DNA from: Hypsibius dujardini
Lineage: Eukaryota; Tardigrada; Eutardigrada; Parachela; Hypsibiidae
Reading direction: 5' to 3'
Assembly: GCA_001579985.1 (NCBI GenBank)
Contig: LRSR01001748.1
Coordinates: 1 to 22,450, forward strand
DNA length: 22,450 nt
The notes beneath the pieces are model-generated. The model searched no databases and had not been told where the DNA came from. It saw only the letters and a program-made list of their open reading frames with translations. The first letter of the stretch is position 1. Each line of letters opens with the position of its first letter. This document shows positions 1 through 9,315 of the stretch, piece by piece. The position numbers and the translations under genes are program-made.

Positions 1-5
1 CAGGC

Positions 6-38
<33 letters not shown>

Positions 39-102
39 GGCAGGCAAGCAGAGAGAGATAGAGACAGAGACAGAGAGAGACAGACAGACAGACAGACGGG
101 TC
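1..102. repeat. (CAGA)n simple repeat
   Basis: The window opens in an imperfect (CAGA)n tract with CAGG, CAAG and GAGA variants. It lies in the intron before the first visible exon of the serine protease gene. The same repeat family recurs throughout the window. Confidence 0.9.
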
Positions 103-186
103 TCTGATATCTGCATCGATGCCATTCGATTCACTAATTAGGGGTCTCTCGATGTTGCCTTAGATTACTGTTTCCTTTTGCTGTAG

Positions 187-705
187 GCGACCGAAGAGTT
201 ATTACGTGCGGTTGGGCCAGCACTTTAGGTCGGTTGACAGAGAATCCCTCCAAACCATACGGGTGGATAAATGGGTGGACCATGACTCGTATAACGATTC
301 GGGTGCGGTAGCTCGTCTGTAATACGTTGCCTTAATTATCGGTTGTTCCGAATCTATTACATGTATATGCCTTTTGTTTTTCAGTGTCGGAAGGCGAGGT
401 CCCAAAGTTTTACCTCTTCAACGACATCGCGTTCCTTCGGTTGGATCGACCGGTCGACCTCAGCGACCAAGTGCACCCGGTGTGTATGGACTTCAGTGAC
501 ACGGTAGCGTTCGCTCCGGGCACCACCTGCTACGCTACGGGCTGGAGTCTGGATGAATTCGATTACCAGAAGTGGATTAAAGGTGCGGGTAGAAGTCGCC
601 GTTCAGATGATGCTGTCCAGAATTGAAGATTAACAGACAACCAGCAGGTAGACAGACAGACAGACAGACAAACACACAGACAGACACACAGACACACACA
701 CAGAC

Positions 706-779
<74 letters not shown>

Positions 780-1137
780 ACACACAGACAGACACACAGA
801 CATACAGACAGACAGGCAAAAAGGCAAACAGACAGACAGGCAGACAGATAGACAGATTGACAGATAGACAGATAGACAGGTATGGATAAGCAGTCCCATG
901 GACTGTAGTCGGCAAACATGTCAACGTCTGAGTTTACTTTTTGGACAGGTGAATACTCGGAAGTGTTAAACGAGAGCAAGTCCAAAATAGCAAAGGACTC
1001 ATACTGCACGAAACATCATAGCGGCTTCAACGCTGATGTCACGCTATGTACAAAATATTACCCTGGTCATTATTCCTGTCATGGCGACAGCGGAGGTATG
1101 TGATGATACATGATCCGGATCTATGTCATTCTCTCTC

Positions 1138-1170
<33 letters not shown>

Positions 1171-1452
1171 TTCGATAATAAAAAACAAAATGCACTGAAC
1201 CCCGGGAGCTCTCCTGGGACATCTGACCCCGCAGCTGCCTAACCTGCCTTAACTCCCCCTTTCATGACAGGTCCGCTGCAGTGTGAACGTGACGGACGCT
1301 TCTACCTCGTCGGTATCGTCAGCTACGACGTGGCGACCTCCTGTCGCGCCACCGGCATGACCTACTTCACCAAGATCCGCGGGGTCCAGGCGTGGATTGA
1401 GCAGCAGCTGGATAAGAGTCTGCAGGAAATCGCCTCGAGCCAAGCGTCATAA
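187..1452 (+). CDS. Chymotrypsin-fold (S1) serine protease, 3' four exons (5' partial)
   Basis: Exons 187-302, 385-582, 949-1095 and 1271-1452 join in phase (GT donors at 303, 583 and 1096; AG acceptors before each exon). They give about 213 residues ending in TAA. Seen: a YYVRLGQH strand, the catalytic Asp in NDIAFLRL (exon 2), the catalytic Ser in CHGDSGGP (split between exons 3 and 4), and a C-terminal AWIEQQL helix. Cysteines sit where S1 proteases have C122, C136, C168, C182, C191, C201 and C220. The His57 exon and any signal or pro region lie upstream of the window. Counting back from the active Ser without gaps, position 189 is Tyr and 216 is Asp, so trypsin-like specificity is unlikely. 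The family usually acts outside the cell in digestion or cascades; which role applies here is not visible. Introns are 82, 366 and 175 bp; the second is mostly (CAGA)n. Confidence 0.88.
640..886. repeat. (CAGA)n/(CA)n intronic simple repeat
   Basis: Long tract of CAGA, CACA and GATA variants filling most of the intron between protease exons 385-582 and 949-1095. Open reading frames across it in several frames reflect the repeat and are not genes. Confidence 0.93.
1129..1170. repeat. (CT)n then (GT)n dinucleotide tract
   Basis: CTCTCTCT followed by about twelve GT units in the last protease intron (1096-1270). Confidence 0.85.
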
Positions 1453-1746
1453 GGCGTTCAATCAGTCAATCAATCAGTCACATACACACGCATCACATAC
1501 GGACGCGGCAATCTTCCAGTCGTCCCTGCTTTTGGATGGGTGGCACATTTGACGTCACTGTGACGTCGTCTCCTTTCACAACGGACAGACACTCCGATCA
1601 TCATTCGGCTTTCGGCTTTCTATTAATGTTTAAATGTGCATTCTTGCGTAGTACTGCGTACTTCTCTTCGCCGGAATGCTTTTTCAATTGTGGGGACTAG
1701 TGCAAATATCTGCCGAAATTATTGCGGCTGCGGGCGGGCGTATAGT

Positions 1747-1748
1747 GG

Positions 1749-1796
<48 letters not shown>

Positions 1797-1797
1797 A
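1747..1797. repeat. (ATCT)n microsatellite
   Basis: About twelve near-perfect ATCT units followed by AT-rich alternating TA sequence. Confidence 0.93.
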
Positions 1798-2014
1798 TAG
1801 ACATAAATATATATATGTGCGAAATTTAGTGTAGGGTATATATATATATATACATATATGTGTGTGTTTGCGCGTTTAGTCTCAGTATTTGGCTTTTGTC
1901 TTCATCAGTGTATCCCTTCTTGAATTCCGGTGGTTGTTTTTATGGCGTCACCCACGAACAATCGTGACATCCAAAATGGCTATGCTACGCTTCGATAATA
2001 AATTTGAAAGTGAA

Positions 2015-2400
2015 CGGTCTGTCCGAACCGTGGACGGTCTGCCTGAACCGTAGACGGTCTGCCTGAACCGTAGACGGTCTGTCTGAACCGTGAACGGTCT
2101 GTCTGAACCGTGAACGGTCTGTCCGTCCGAGCCTTTGAGGGTCTGTCGGAACCGTGGATGGTCTGCCTGAAGCGTGGACGGTCTGTCTGAACCGTGAACG
2201 GTCTGTCCGTTTGAGCCTTGGAGGGTCTGTCCGAACCGTGAACGGTCTGCCTGAACCGTAGACGGTCTGTCTGAACCGTAGACGGTCTGTCTGAACCGTA
2301 GACGGTCTGTCTGAACCGTAGACGGTCTGTCTGAACCATGAACGGTCTGTCCGTCTGAGCCTTGGAGGGTCTGACTGAACCGTGGACGGTCTGTCCGGTT
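2015..2400. repeat. 20-bp minisatellite with 24-bp variant units
   Basis: Units of the form ACGGTCTGTCTGAACCGTGA repeat about every 20 bp. Three variant blocks carry GAGCCTTGGAGGG-type sequence, near 2131, 2215 and 2359. Their spacings are 84 and 144 bp, that is, multiples of 20 plus 4. This suggests repeat expansion in blocks. No coding role is evident. Confidence 0.9.
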
Positions 2401-2835
2401 ATATGATGGAACGTATGGAAGGCGAACGGTTTGTCCGGAAGGTAGACGGACCATTGGGGAAGCTCGATGGAAGATGGTTTGGGAAAAGACGAATAGATGG
2501 ATGGAAAACGGACGGAAAAATCTTGGCCGGAAAATGACCACATATGCAATGGACAGATGAACGGAGGAACAACTGAAACGACAGACAGCGTGGGGCTGTG
2601 TAATTGGCAGGCGGACAAATTAGGGCCTGAAAAGGAAAGACGAACATTGGCCAGACGGATAGCAAATGGAGGGGGTACGGACGGACGGTCGGACAAGGGA
2701 TGGCCAGACAACGAATGGAAGGACGGACAACGGACAAACATTCAATCAACGGACGGATAATGGGGATAATGGACGGATGGACAACGGATGGACGGAACCA
2801 CAACGGACGGATAGACCGACAACGGACGCAGTGGA
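2401..2835. repeat. ACGGA/GGACGG-rich degenerate repeat
   Basis: Loose repetition of GGACGGA and AACGGA words continuing from the minisatellite but on the opposite strand sense (CGGACGG in place of CCGTCCG). Period is irregular. It looks like a decayed tandem array. Confidence 0.65.
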
Positions 2836-3070
2836 GTGGAGTGGACCGTGTGCACGGCTGTGTGCACCGTACACACAGCACAAGCGCCGCGTGGCCGATT
2901 AAACGTTCCACAGCTCGTACGCTGTCCCTGTCTAACGCGAAAATACAGTATTTATATTTATATCTACCATTTACTATATATATTTATGACGCCTTGTTGC
3001 CGTCTCAGAACGACTCCCGGCCCGAAAATCGGCGAACACTCACGCGCGGAGGAAAAGCCGGAAAGAAAAT

Positions 3071-3153
3071 TGTGGTCCCGAAGGGGATCGAACCGCCGAC
3101 CATCAACTTACAAGAATCATCCTACGCCTTAACTAGTTAGGCTAGAAGGCCGC
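3071..3153 (-). pseudogene. tRNA-like relic (tRNA pseudogene or tRNA-derived SINE head)
   Basis: On the minus strand there is an A-box-like TAGCCTAACTAG and a good B box, GGTTCGATCCC. A D arm (GCCT/AGGC) and a T loop TTCGATC are recognisable. The acceptor arms (GCGGCCT against CGGGACC) do not pair well. The anticodon arm, which includes CTTGTAA, pairs poorly, and the interval between D and T arms is about 5 nt too long. I therefore read it as a degenerate tRNA or SINE promoter, not a working tRNA gene. Confidence 0.5.
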
Positions 3154-3528
3154 GTCACAACTGCCAGTAAATCAATGAAGCAACAAACCAATGTTTCAGT
3201 TCATCTCATATCAGGCCAACAAATCAATCAAACCAATCAAGCATTGTGCCCGTGTAAAATCAATTTAATCCATCAATCAACAGGCAAGTAATTCTCTGCC
3301 TGCATTGATTTTGATATTCTTGTAGCGATTTTTTGTTTACATTATATTTATCCTTCCACCTTTCTTCTGCTGCTGCATTGCAACGACACGCAAATGAATT
3401 AGAAAATTCAGATTTTTTTCCTTATACGTTCTTTTAGCTTCCCTCTGCAATATCTTGACGCACACGCGCTTGGGAGAATTTTAAGGGAAATATTTCAACA
3501 ACCGCTGATCAAACAATCAACCAATGGG

Positions 3529-5444
3529 ATGCTGCGTGCAGGTTGGACCTCCGTGAAATTCGTCGCCGTGGCGGTGCCCGCGTCGCTGCTCTTCCTGGAC
3601 AATGTCGGATCGGTGGCCCGGGTGCACGGCAGTTCGATGATGCCAACCCTGCAGGGCGACCGTCGCGGCGGCGGGCGCCGCGACTATGTGTGGTTGAACA
3701 CTTTTGCTGTGCGACGCTTTCAAGTGGAACGCGGCGATGTGGTCGTTTTCTCCTCGCCCACCGACCCCAGCAAGATTCTCATCAAACGGGTTACTGCCCT
3801 GGAAGGCGACGTGGTGCATTCGCCCACTTATAAGCAGAATTACGTGCTGATAAAGAGGGGTTACATGTGGATGGAGGGAGATAATAAGGTGCGGGATCTA
3901 TCGTTAGCGCAAATATTTGATTGATTGAATCATTGTGTGGAAGTGGTGTTGCCATGTAAACGACTGATTGATTGATTGAATCATTGTGTGGAAGTGGTGT
4001 TACCATGTAAGCGACTGATTGATTGATTGAATCATTGTGTGGAAGTAGTGTTGCCATGTAAATAACTGATTGATTGATTGAATCATTGTGTGGAAGTGAA
4101 TTACCATGTAAACGACTGATTGATCGATTGATTGGATTATCGACGTCGTTATTTTCTTTTCTCTTGTAGCAATTTTTTCTGGCCTATCACTTCTCAAAAT
4201 CTCGATATGTAACGAAATTATGCTGATGCTTTCTTTGATTGTTGTTTTTCTGTTTGGTCGGGCTGATGTTTTAGACTTCATGTAAAACTTTTTTGTTCCG
4301 CTTAATTGATTTTCCGTTGATTCCGTTGATTGATTCTTGATTGATTGATTGATTTATTGATTTGTTTGATTGATTGATTGATGTATTGCCTTTAAAATTT
4401 TCTGTAGAACAAATCAGTTAACGTCAGGTGACGTCACAAAAAAGGGCGGGGAGTCAACTTAAAAATCAAGTTTAAAGAAGGCCTCTTTTGACTTGAGAGG
4501 GACGTACATCCCTCTGCTCAAAACAATTCACCGCTATACATATATTTGGGAATGAAATTCATTGTGATTTTTCTGTGCTGTTGGAAATGGGGGAAACTTC
4601 CTGATTCTCTATCAGAAATGTGTTTCCTGTAGACCACTTTTTCAACTGTCGATACCCGTTCCGCCCATTACAGCGGGCATCCGTTCCGCTCATTACAGCG
4701 GGCATCCGTTCCGCAATATTTCGCATGTTTCAACTGATTTTTTGTAGTTTATCAGCCCGGCAATCGCAATTTTTTTTGCCCTGATACTTGGGTTTAGAAG
4801 AATATATTGAGAGCGGGAAAAGTGTTTGAAGTCGGGATATTCGGAGCCTAAATTGGAAATTCTAGTTGCCCTTCTGTAATCAATCAATCAATTGTTGGTA
4901 TCTCATTTGAATTAGCTGCATATGCAATCAGTCAATCAATTAGTGGTGTCTCATTTGAATTAGCAGCATATGCAATCAGTCAATCAAGTGTTGGTATCTC
5001 ATTTGAATTAGCCGCATATGCAATTAGTCAATCAATTACTGGTGTCTCATTTGAATTAGCTGCATATGGAATCAGTCAATCAACTGTTGGTATCTCATTT
5101 GAATTAGCCGCATATGCAATTAGTCAATCAATTAGTGGTGTCTCATTTGAATTAGCCGCATATGCAATCAGTCAATCAATGACTCAAGATTCCGCTGTTT
5201 CCAGGAAATGTCAATGGACAGTCACAATTTCGGCCAGATTTCCCGCGGACTGCTGCTGGGGAAGGTGGAGTACATCATCTGGCCGCCGCAACGGTGGGGC
5301 AGGGTGAAAGCTCTCCCGGAGACAGTTGCCACCAACGCGAAAGTGACCAAGCGCACGATGGCCGATCTAGCGGGAGGAGTGTTGGAAGATCTCGAGAATC
5401 CCGGTTCCGGCCACATTGTCAGCATCGCAGCCGAGTGCAAATGA
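3529..5444 (+). CDS. IMMP2L: Mitochondrial inner membrane protease subunit 2 (IMMP2L)
   Basis: Exons 3529-3888 and 5205-5444 join in phase 0 (donor gtgcgg, acceptor tttccag) to give 199 residues. This is a signal-peptidase-like serine/lysine protease of the inner mitochondrial membrane. It removes sorting peptides from proteins facing the intermembrane space. Seen: N-terminal hydrophobic segment (about residues 9-23), catalytic Ser36 in GSSMMPT, catalytic Lys86 in ILIKRVTALEGD, then WMEGDNK joined to DSHNFGQISRGLLLG and the conserved IIWPP. The junction falls exactly where family members continue from the WVEGD box into DSxxFGPVS, which supports the splice. The chosen ATG is the first in frame; it gives a slightly shorter N terminus than human and leaves a roughly 45-residue C-terminal tail after IIWPP, longer than usual. 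An extra upstream exon cannot be excluded. Confidence 0.93.
3918..4135. repeat. 51-bp minisatellite in IMMP2L intron
   Basis: Four copies of a 51-bp unit. GAATCATTGTGTGGAAGT recurs at 3927, 3978, 4029 and 4080, each followed by a CCATGTAA word and (GATT)n. The last copy has a short deletion. Confidence 0.93.
4317..4383. repeat. (GATT)n simple repeat
   Basis: Imperfect TTGATTGATTGA tract in the IMMP2L intron. Confidence 0.85.
4658..4715. repeat. 28-bp direct repeat, about 2 copies
   Basis: CCGTTCCGCYCATTACAGCG followed by GGCATC occurs twice in tandem, then restarts with a third CCGTTCCGC. It is intronic and its role is unknown. Confidence 0.8.
4877..5183. repeat. 48-bp minisatellite with alternating unit types
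   Basis: Six copies with CATATG at 4919, 4967, 5015, 5063, 5111 and 5159 (exact 48-bp spacing). Units alternate between TTGGTATCTC and TGGTGTCTC versions, giving a 96-bp higher-order unit repeated three times. The array ends about 20 bp before the IMMP2L exon 2 acceptor. Confidence 0.93.
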
Positions 5445-5468
5445 ATTTAATTGCTCATAATTAATGTT

Positions 5469-5598
5469 GCTACACACGTGGCAGAAATCTTACGCTAACC
5501 GAATTAAGCCATGTAACTCGTTCCAGTGCAGGCTTAGTACACAGTTCGAGCTAAATGGCTTAACTCGGTTAGCGCAAGGTTTTTTGCCACGTGTGCTA
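5469..5598. repeat. Long inverted repeat (foldback) in the IMMP2L 3' flank
   Basis: Arms of about 52 bp at 5469-5520 and 5546-5598 are complementary with roughly eight differences. Each arm carries CACGTGGCA outside and CGCTAACCGA then TTAAGCCAT inside. The loop is about 25 nt. It starts 25 bp after the IMMP2L stop codon and is probably transcribed in the 3' UTR. It could be a MITE-like foldback element or an RNA hairpin. Confidence 0.88.
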
Positions 5599-5924
5599 GT
5601 ATTGTTTGTGTACACATTTTAGCCTTCTCTTTTGAAAAAAAAATGTCAAGACAATTGAATTTTTAGCTCACTAATCGGAAAATACCGTTTTTATTGCGTG
5701 TCTTTTTCTTGCACATACAGTGTTGTTGACGGTGTCTGTGGAGTGATTTGTTTGAGTGCAGCGTTCGAGAACTGTGATTTATTCCATTTTTCACTTCTGT
5801 ATTGGCAATATAGAGAGAGAGCCTCTACGTATTAAAGAAAAGGAAACATTATGCATGAAAAAATTAAACATACTACCTGGTACTGGCGATTGTCTTTAAC
5901 AGACGGCAACTGGAGCATCGGGGT

Positions 5925-5955
<31 letters not shown>

Positions 5956-6050
5956 CAAACAGGCAGGCAGACAGGCAGACAAGCAGATAGACAGACAGAC
6001 AGACAAACAGATAGACAAACAGACACACAGACAGACACACAGACAGACAC

Positions 6051-6085
<35 letters not shown>

Positions 6086-6313
6086 CACAGACACACAGAC
6101 ACAGGCAGGCAGACAGGCAGATAGACAGACAGATAGACAAGCAGACAGGCAGACAGGCAGGTAGGCAGACAGACAGACAGAGAGGCGAGACCATGTGTAT
6201 TAAAAAACTGTCATAATCAATGTGATTTATTCTGTTGTGCTTTAAGTTTTGGCAGTGGAAAAAGGAAAGACAGAGAGCCTTGTATAAAAACGCATAAAAT
6301 AAAAGGACAGAAG
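5599..6313. other. Gap between the convergent IMMP2L and Tctex1-domain genes
   Basis: No gene was recognised. It contains A-rich and T-rich unique sequence and a large (CAGA)n block. AATAAA-like words near 6296 and 6326 are not clearly assigned. The 3' UTRs of both flanking genes probably end here. Confidence 0.6.
5925..6190. repeat. (CAGA)n simple repeat
   Basis: About 265 bp of CAGA units with CAGG, CACA and GATA interruptions. It is open in several frames only because the period-4 repeat lacks stops. Confidence 0.95.
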
Positions 6314-6832
6314 TTAAGGATGAAAAATAAAGTGCACTATTATGGAAGCATGTAATTGACTGTTTTCAAAGCGGGCTATAACACGTCTGTCGGTTTCCGG
6401 GTCCCACAGTTGACGCGTCGAAACAATCACGTCTTGGTGGTTCCGCTGTCCGAGTGTTACAAAATACCCATATTTGTAACTGTAAAACAAAATTAAGTTT
6501 TGACCAGATAAAAATAAAAGACACGGTCGATTTATACCTGGGAAACCGAAGCTGTGCAAGCGTTGTCGCGATATCCTCGCAGAGGTTTTGAAGGATCATT
6601 TTCGGCTGTCGACCATCGAATTCGATGGTCGTCTTAGCGAGCCGGAATTCGAGAAGGCCTTGCAAAATCTTTTTCAACACGGCACAGCGTATTACGCACT
6701 CCGGTTTGGATCGGTATGACGGTTGAATATCCCAGCCGGCCTGTGCAGACAAATTCATTTACAACGACAGACAGACAGACAGACAGACAGGCACACACAC
6801 ACAAGGACAGACAGAGAGACAGAGAAACAGAA

Positions 6833-6864
<32 letters not shown>

Positions 6865-9315
6865 CGACAGACAGACCGACAGACAGACAGGCAGGCAGGC
6901 AGACAGGCAGACAGACAAGCAGACGGACAGACACGAGCCGTACCGCTTCATTCAGTTTATCTTCATCCTCCAACTTGAATATCTTCGCAACCGGCTGTTT
7001 CTCATCCTGGAACGCCTGCGTGTACCTCCTTAATATCGCCGGCACCTCCTCCATCTTATCCATCCCTTCCGGCACACAATACGTCTCATACGGCTCTGTA
7101 TCCGCGGCCTCGTCCTCCTGCACAAGCACGGTGTTCAGCGCGGACTGCTGGTGTAACTGTGTCGGCGCTGTCATCTCGTCGTGATCCGGCTCCGGGAAGC
7201 GGTTCGTCATCTGTGCCGCGCTTGACTTTTTCCCTTGCGGTTGCTGTGGCTCGCCACCAGGTTCGCCAGCTGTCGGCAGTCCCGCGCCCGACGGCACCCC
7301 AAATGCTTGTTGTGCCGGCTGTGGAGGCGGTGGAAGCGGTGTTTCCTCCATCGTCCCGATCAACGGAGCTTCCGCCAGTTTTTGCGCGTACTCGACAATC
7401 TTCATCGACGTCCCGGACAGCAGCTCCTTCAACTGCAACTGTCCGATCGCGGGTTGCTTCTCAATAACTGCTGCTGTTGGCTCTTCGCCTGTATTAATTA
7501 AAAAATTACACCTAATTTATTTTAATTTATTTTATTATTATTTTAGTTTTATTTTATTGTATTGTATTGTATTGTATTGTAATGTATTTTATTTTATTTA
7601 TTTATATTTAATTTAATTTAATTTAATTTTATTTTATTTTATTTTATTTTATTTTATTTTATTTTATTTTATTTTATTTTATTTTATTTTATTTTATTTT
7701 ATTTTATTTTAATTTCAGTTTAATGTATAATTATTGTTATTTTTATTTTATTAATTATCTTCGGCTGAATTAAACTTAACGAAATAGAATCACAAACCGA
7801 TGTAGAATTAATTAGTTGATTAATTAATTTCGACCGAATTAAATTTAACGATGTAGAATTACGAACCGGCGTATGCGGCAGTCTGTACGGAGTAATCAAC
7901 CGATGACATCACCTCACTGCCGTTCTCATCAGTCAGCTTCAAGCTGCGCTCGTTCACGCCCTTCACACTCGCCTGGGCGAAGCTGCCCTCGTTCACGCCC
8001 TTAACACTCGCCTGGGCGAAGCTGCCCTCGTTCACGCCCTTCACACTCGCCCGTGCGAGGCTCCCTTCGTTCAGGCCCTTCACACTCGCCTGGGCGAGGC
8101 TCCCCTTCGACGGTCGCTTCTCCCCGAACAACAGCTCCACACTGTCCCGCTCCGCCGCGTCGACTTCCACGACCGCGATGTTCTCCGCTGCATCTGCCGG
8201 GGGCGCCACAGTAGCTGCAGCACCTACAAAACATTACACTGCATCATATTCATCTTCATACCTGTTAAATAAAACGTACTTCCTTAAACACATACAAAGG
8301 GTCATAAGTATATAATTTAGAAAAATAATAATTATAAATAAATTCGAAAAGAGCAAAAAATAAAAGTTAAACGGTAATTTAAATACAAGTTATAACTTAT
8401 TTAATAATGATTTAATTAATAATTTAAAAAACAGCACTGCACTGAATGCACTGAGGTTTACGACTTTTAGGAGGACGATTTTTAAATCATTATATTTTTA
8501 TTTAATTTAATTTTTAATTTTTAATTGTATGAATGAAATATCTCTTTGATAGCAGGTGCTTGATTGTTTGATTTTCAGAAGTGTGTTCGTATACTAGGAT
8601 ATAGTACAGGAAATCAAGCAATCAAGCAGCCATCATGAAAGAGAAACCCATGAGTGAGCCGATTATCGAGCAAGTGCCAGGTGCTTGATTGTTTGATTTC
8701 CAGAAGTGTTATATTATACTGGGAAATAGTACAAAAAATCAAGCAATCAAGCACCTGTCTTCAAAGAGAAATCTAAGAGTGAGCCGTTTTATCGACGAAC
8801 TAGAGTACGAGCCGAAATATAAACTTCTCCTTATACAAATTTTCGAATTATATATGCCTACACTGACCGGAAGTGCTCCTCTTTTCAGTGGTCGCTGGTG
8901 GCGCCACCGTCGTTGCGCTATCTTTCTTCGCTGGTGGCGCCACCGTCGTTGCGCTGTTTTTCTTCGCTGGTGGCGCCACCGTCGTTGCGCTGTCTTTCTT
9001 CGCTGGTGGCGCCACCGTCAATATGCTGTCTTTCTTCGCTGGTGGCGCCACCGTCAATATGCTGTCTTTCTTCGCTGGTGGCGCCACCGTCGTTGCGCTG
9101 TCTTTCTTCGCTGACTCCGCCGTCGTCGCAGCAGCGACTGCCGACGTGCTGGCTTTCTTCCCCCCACTCGGAGTGGTTATACTGACAGGAATGTCTGCAG
9201 GTGAGACGGCATTGACGGGAGGTTCTGCGGGGGCTTGATCAGCTGCCGTGGGAGGGGAATCGCTAGGTGGCGCTGCCAGGGCTCCTTCAGTACCTTTCGG
9301 TTCCGGTTCGGTCAT
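6314..9315 (-). CDS. Tctex1-domain (dynein light chain-like) protein with long repetitive N terminus
   Basis: Minus-strand exons 9315-8868, 8223-7867, 7488-6944, 6740-6538 and 6479-6314 join in phase to 572 residues ending HFIFHP. The Tctex1/DYNLT domain is about residues 452-572: YRSKPECVI helix start, then YKYGYFVTLGQ and STRQLWDPETD, the family's RYKxxVxVxxGQ and RCLWDxxTD blocks. The YK block begins exactly at the last splice junction. Tctex1 proteins dimerise and bind dynein intermediate chains in cytoplasmic or axonemal dynein. The first 450 residues are low complexity: 12-residue AKKDSATTVAPP repeats (69-140), 13-residue GSFAQASVKGVNE repeats (190-241), and a proline/glutamine-rich stretch, then FPEPDHDEM and acidic sequence. 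Most family members are 100-220 residues, so the extension is unusual. Orthology to a named DYNLT member is unresolved. It is convergent with IMMP2L and divergent from intersectin. Confidence 0.85.
6766..6932. repeat. (CAGA)n in Tctex1-gene intron
   Basis: Fills the 203-bp intron 6741-6943. On the gene's sense strand it reads TCTG, so it is pyrimidine-rich upstream of the acceptor. Confidence 0.93.
7552..7712. repeat. (TTTTA)n pentanucleotide repeat
   Basis: First a short TATTG run, then about twenty near-perfect ATTTT units, inside the Tctex1-gene intron 7489-7866. It gives A-rich sequence on the gene's sense strand. Confidence 0.93.
7949..8104 (-). repeat. Coding 39-bp minisatellite (4 copies)
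   Basis: The plus-strand word CGTTCACGCCC or its variants recur at 7951, 7990, 8029 and 8068. On the minus strand the array encodes four 13-residue units such as GSFAQASVKGVNE. Length stays a multiple of three. Confidence 0.9.
8553..8797. repeat. 125-bp tandem duplication, each copy a hairpin
   Basis: Copies start at 8553 and 8678. Each begins CAGGTGCTTGATTGTTTGATTT and contains its reverse complement, AAATCAAGCAATCAAGCA, about 40 nt later (hairpins 8553-8630 and 8678-8757). The second stem is essentially perfect over 22 bp except one G:T pair. Flanks ending GAGTGAGCCG are duplicated too. It lies in intron 1 (8224-8867) of the Tctex1-domain gene. Confidence 0.9.
8896..9111 (-). repeat. Coding 36-bp minisatellite (6 copies)
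   Basis: Six units with core GCTGGTGGCGCCACCGTC encode 12-residue AKKDSATTVAPP or AKKDSILTVAPP on the minus strand. Each copy contains the palindrome GGTGGCGCCACC. All units keep frame. The array occupies residues 69-140 of the Tctex1-domain protein. Confidence 0.92.

Larger units (their letters stand above)
1453..3528. other. Intergenic region between the protease and IMMP2L genes
   Basis: No supported coding exon was found here. It holds a TGACGTCACTGTGACGTC CRE-like pair (about 1551-1568), an (ATCT)n tract, alternating TA tracts around 1800-1860, a 20-bp minisatellite (2015-2400), an ACGGA-rich degenerate stretch (2400-2830) and a tRNA-like relic (about 3071-3153). The open frames in 1948-2911 follow the minisatellite, not codon constraint. 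Confidence 0.7.

Noticed and set aside
623-889. Open frames rich in QTDRQTDR or SVCLSVCL over (CAGA)n tracts here and at 5832-6216, 6716-7033, 13399-13605, 15063-15323 and 19916-20110
   Set aside because: A period-4 repeat without stops is open in several frames on both strands. These tracts lie in introns or between genes and show no codon constraint.
1948-2911. Long minus-strand frames with GSDRPSTVQTDR-type repeats
   Set aside because: They follow the 20-bp minisatellite (not a multiple of three) and its decayed flank, have no homology, and lack splice-supported neighbours.
3071-3153. Functional tRNA gene
   Set aside because: Acceptor and anticodon arms do not pair and the D-to-T spacing is too long. 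Only the A and B boxes are well kept.
3889-3924. IMMP2L frame reading on past 3888
   Set aside because: Homology stops exactly at the GTGCGG donor and resumes in phase at 5205.
4877-5183. CRISPR-like array from regularly spaced repeats
   Set aside because: The whole 48-bp unit is repeated with no unique spacers, and the setting is an animal intron. The other tandem arrays fail the same test.
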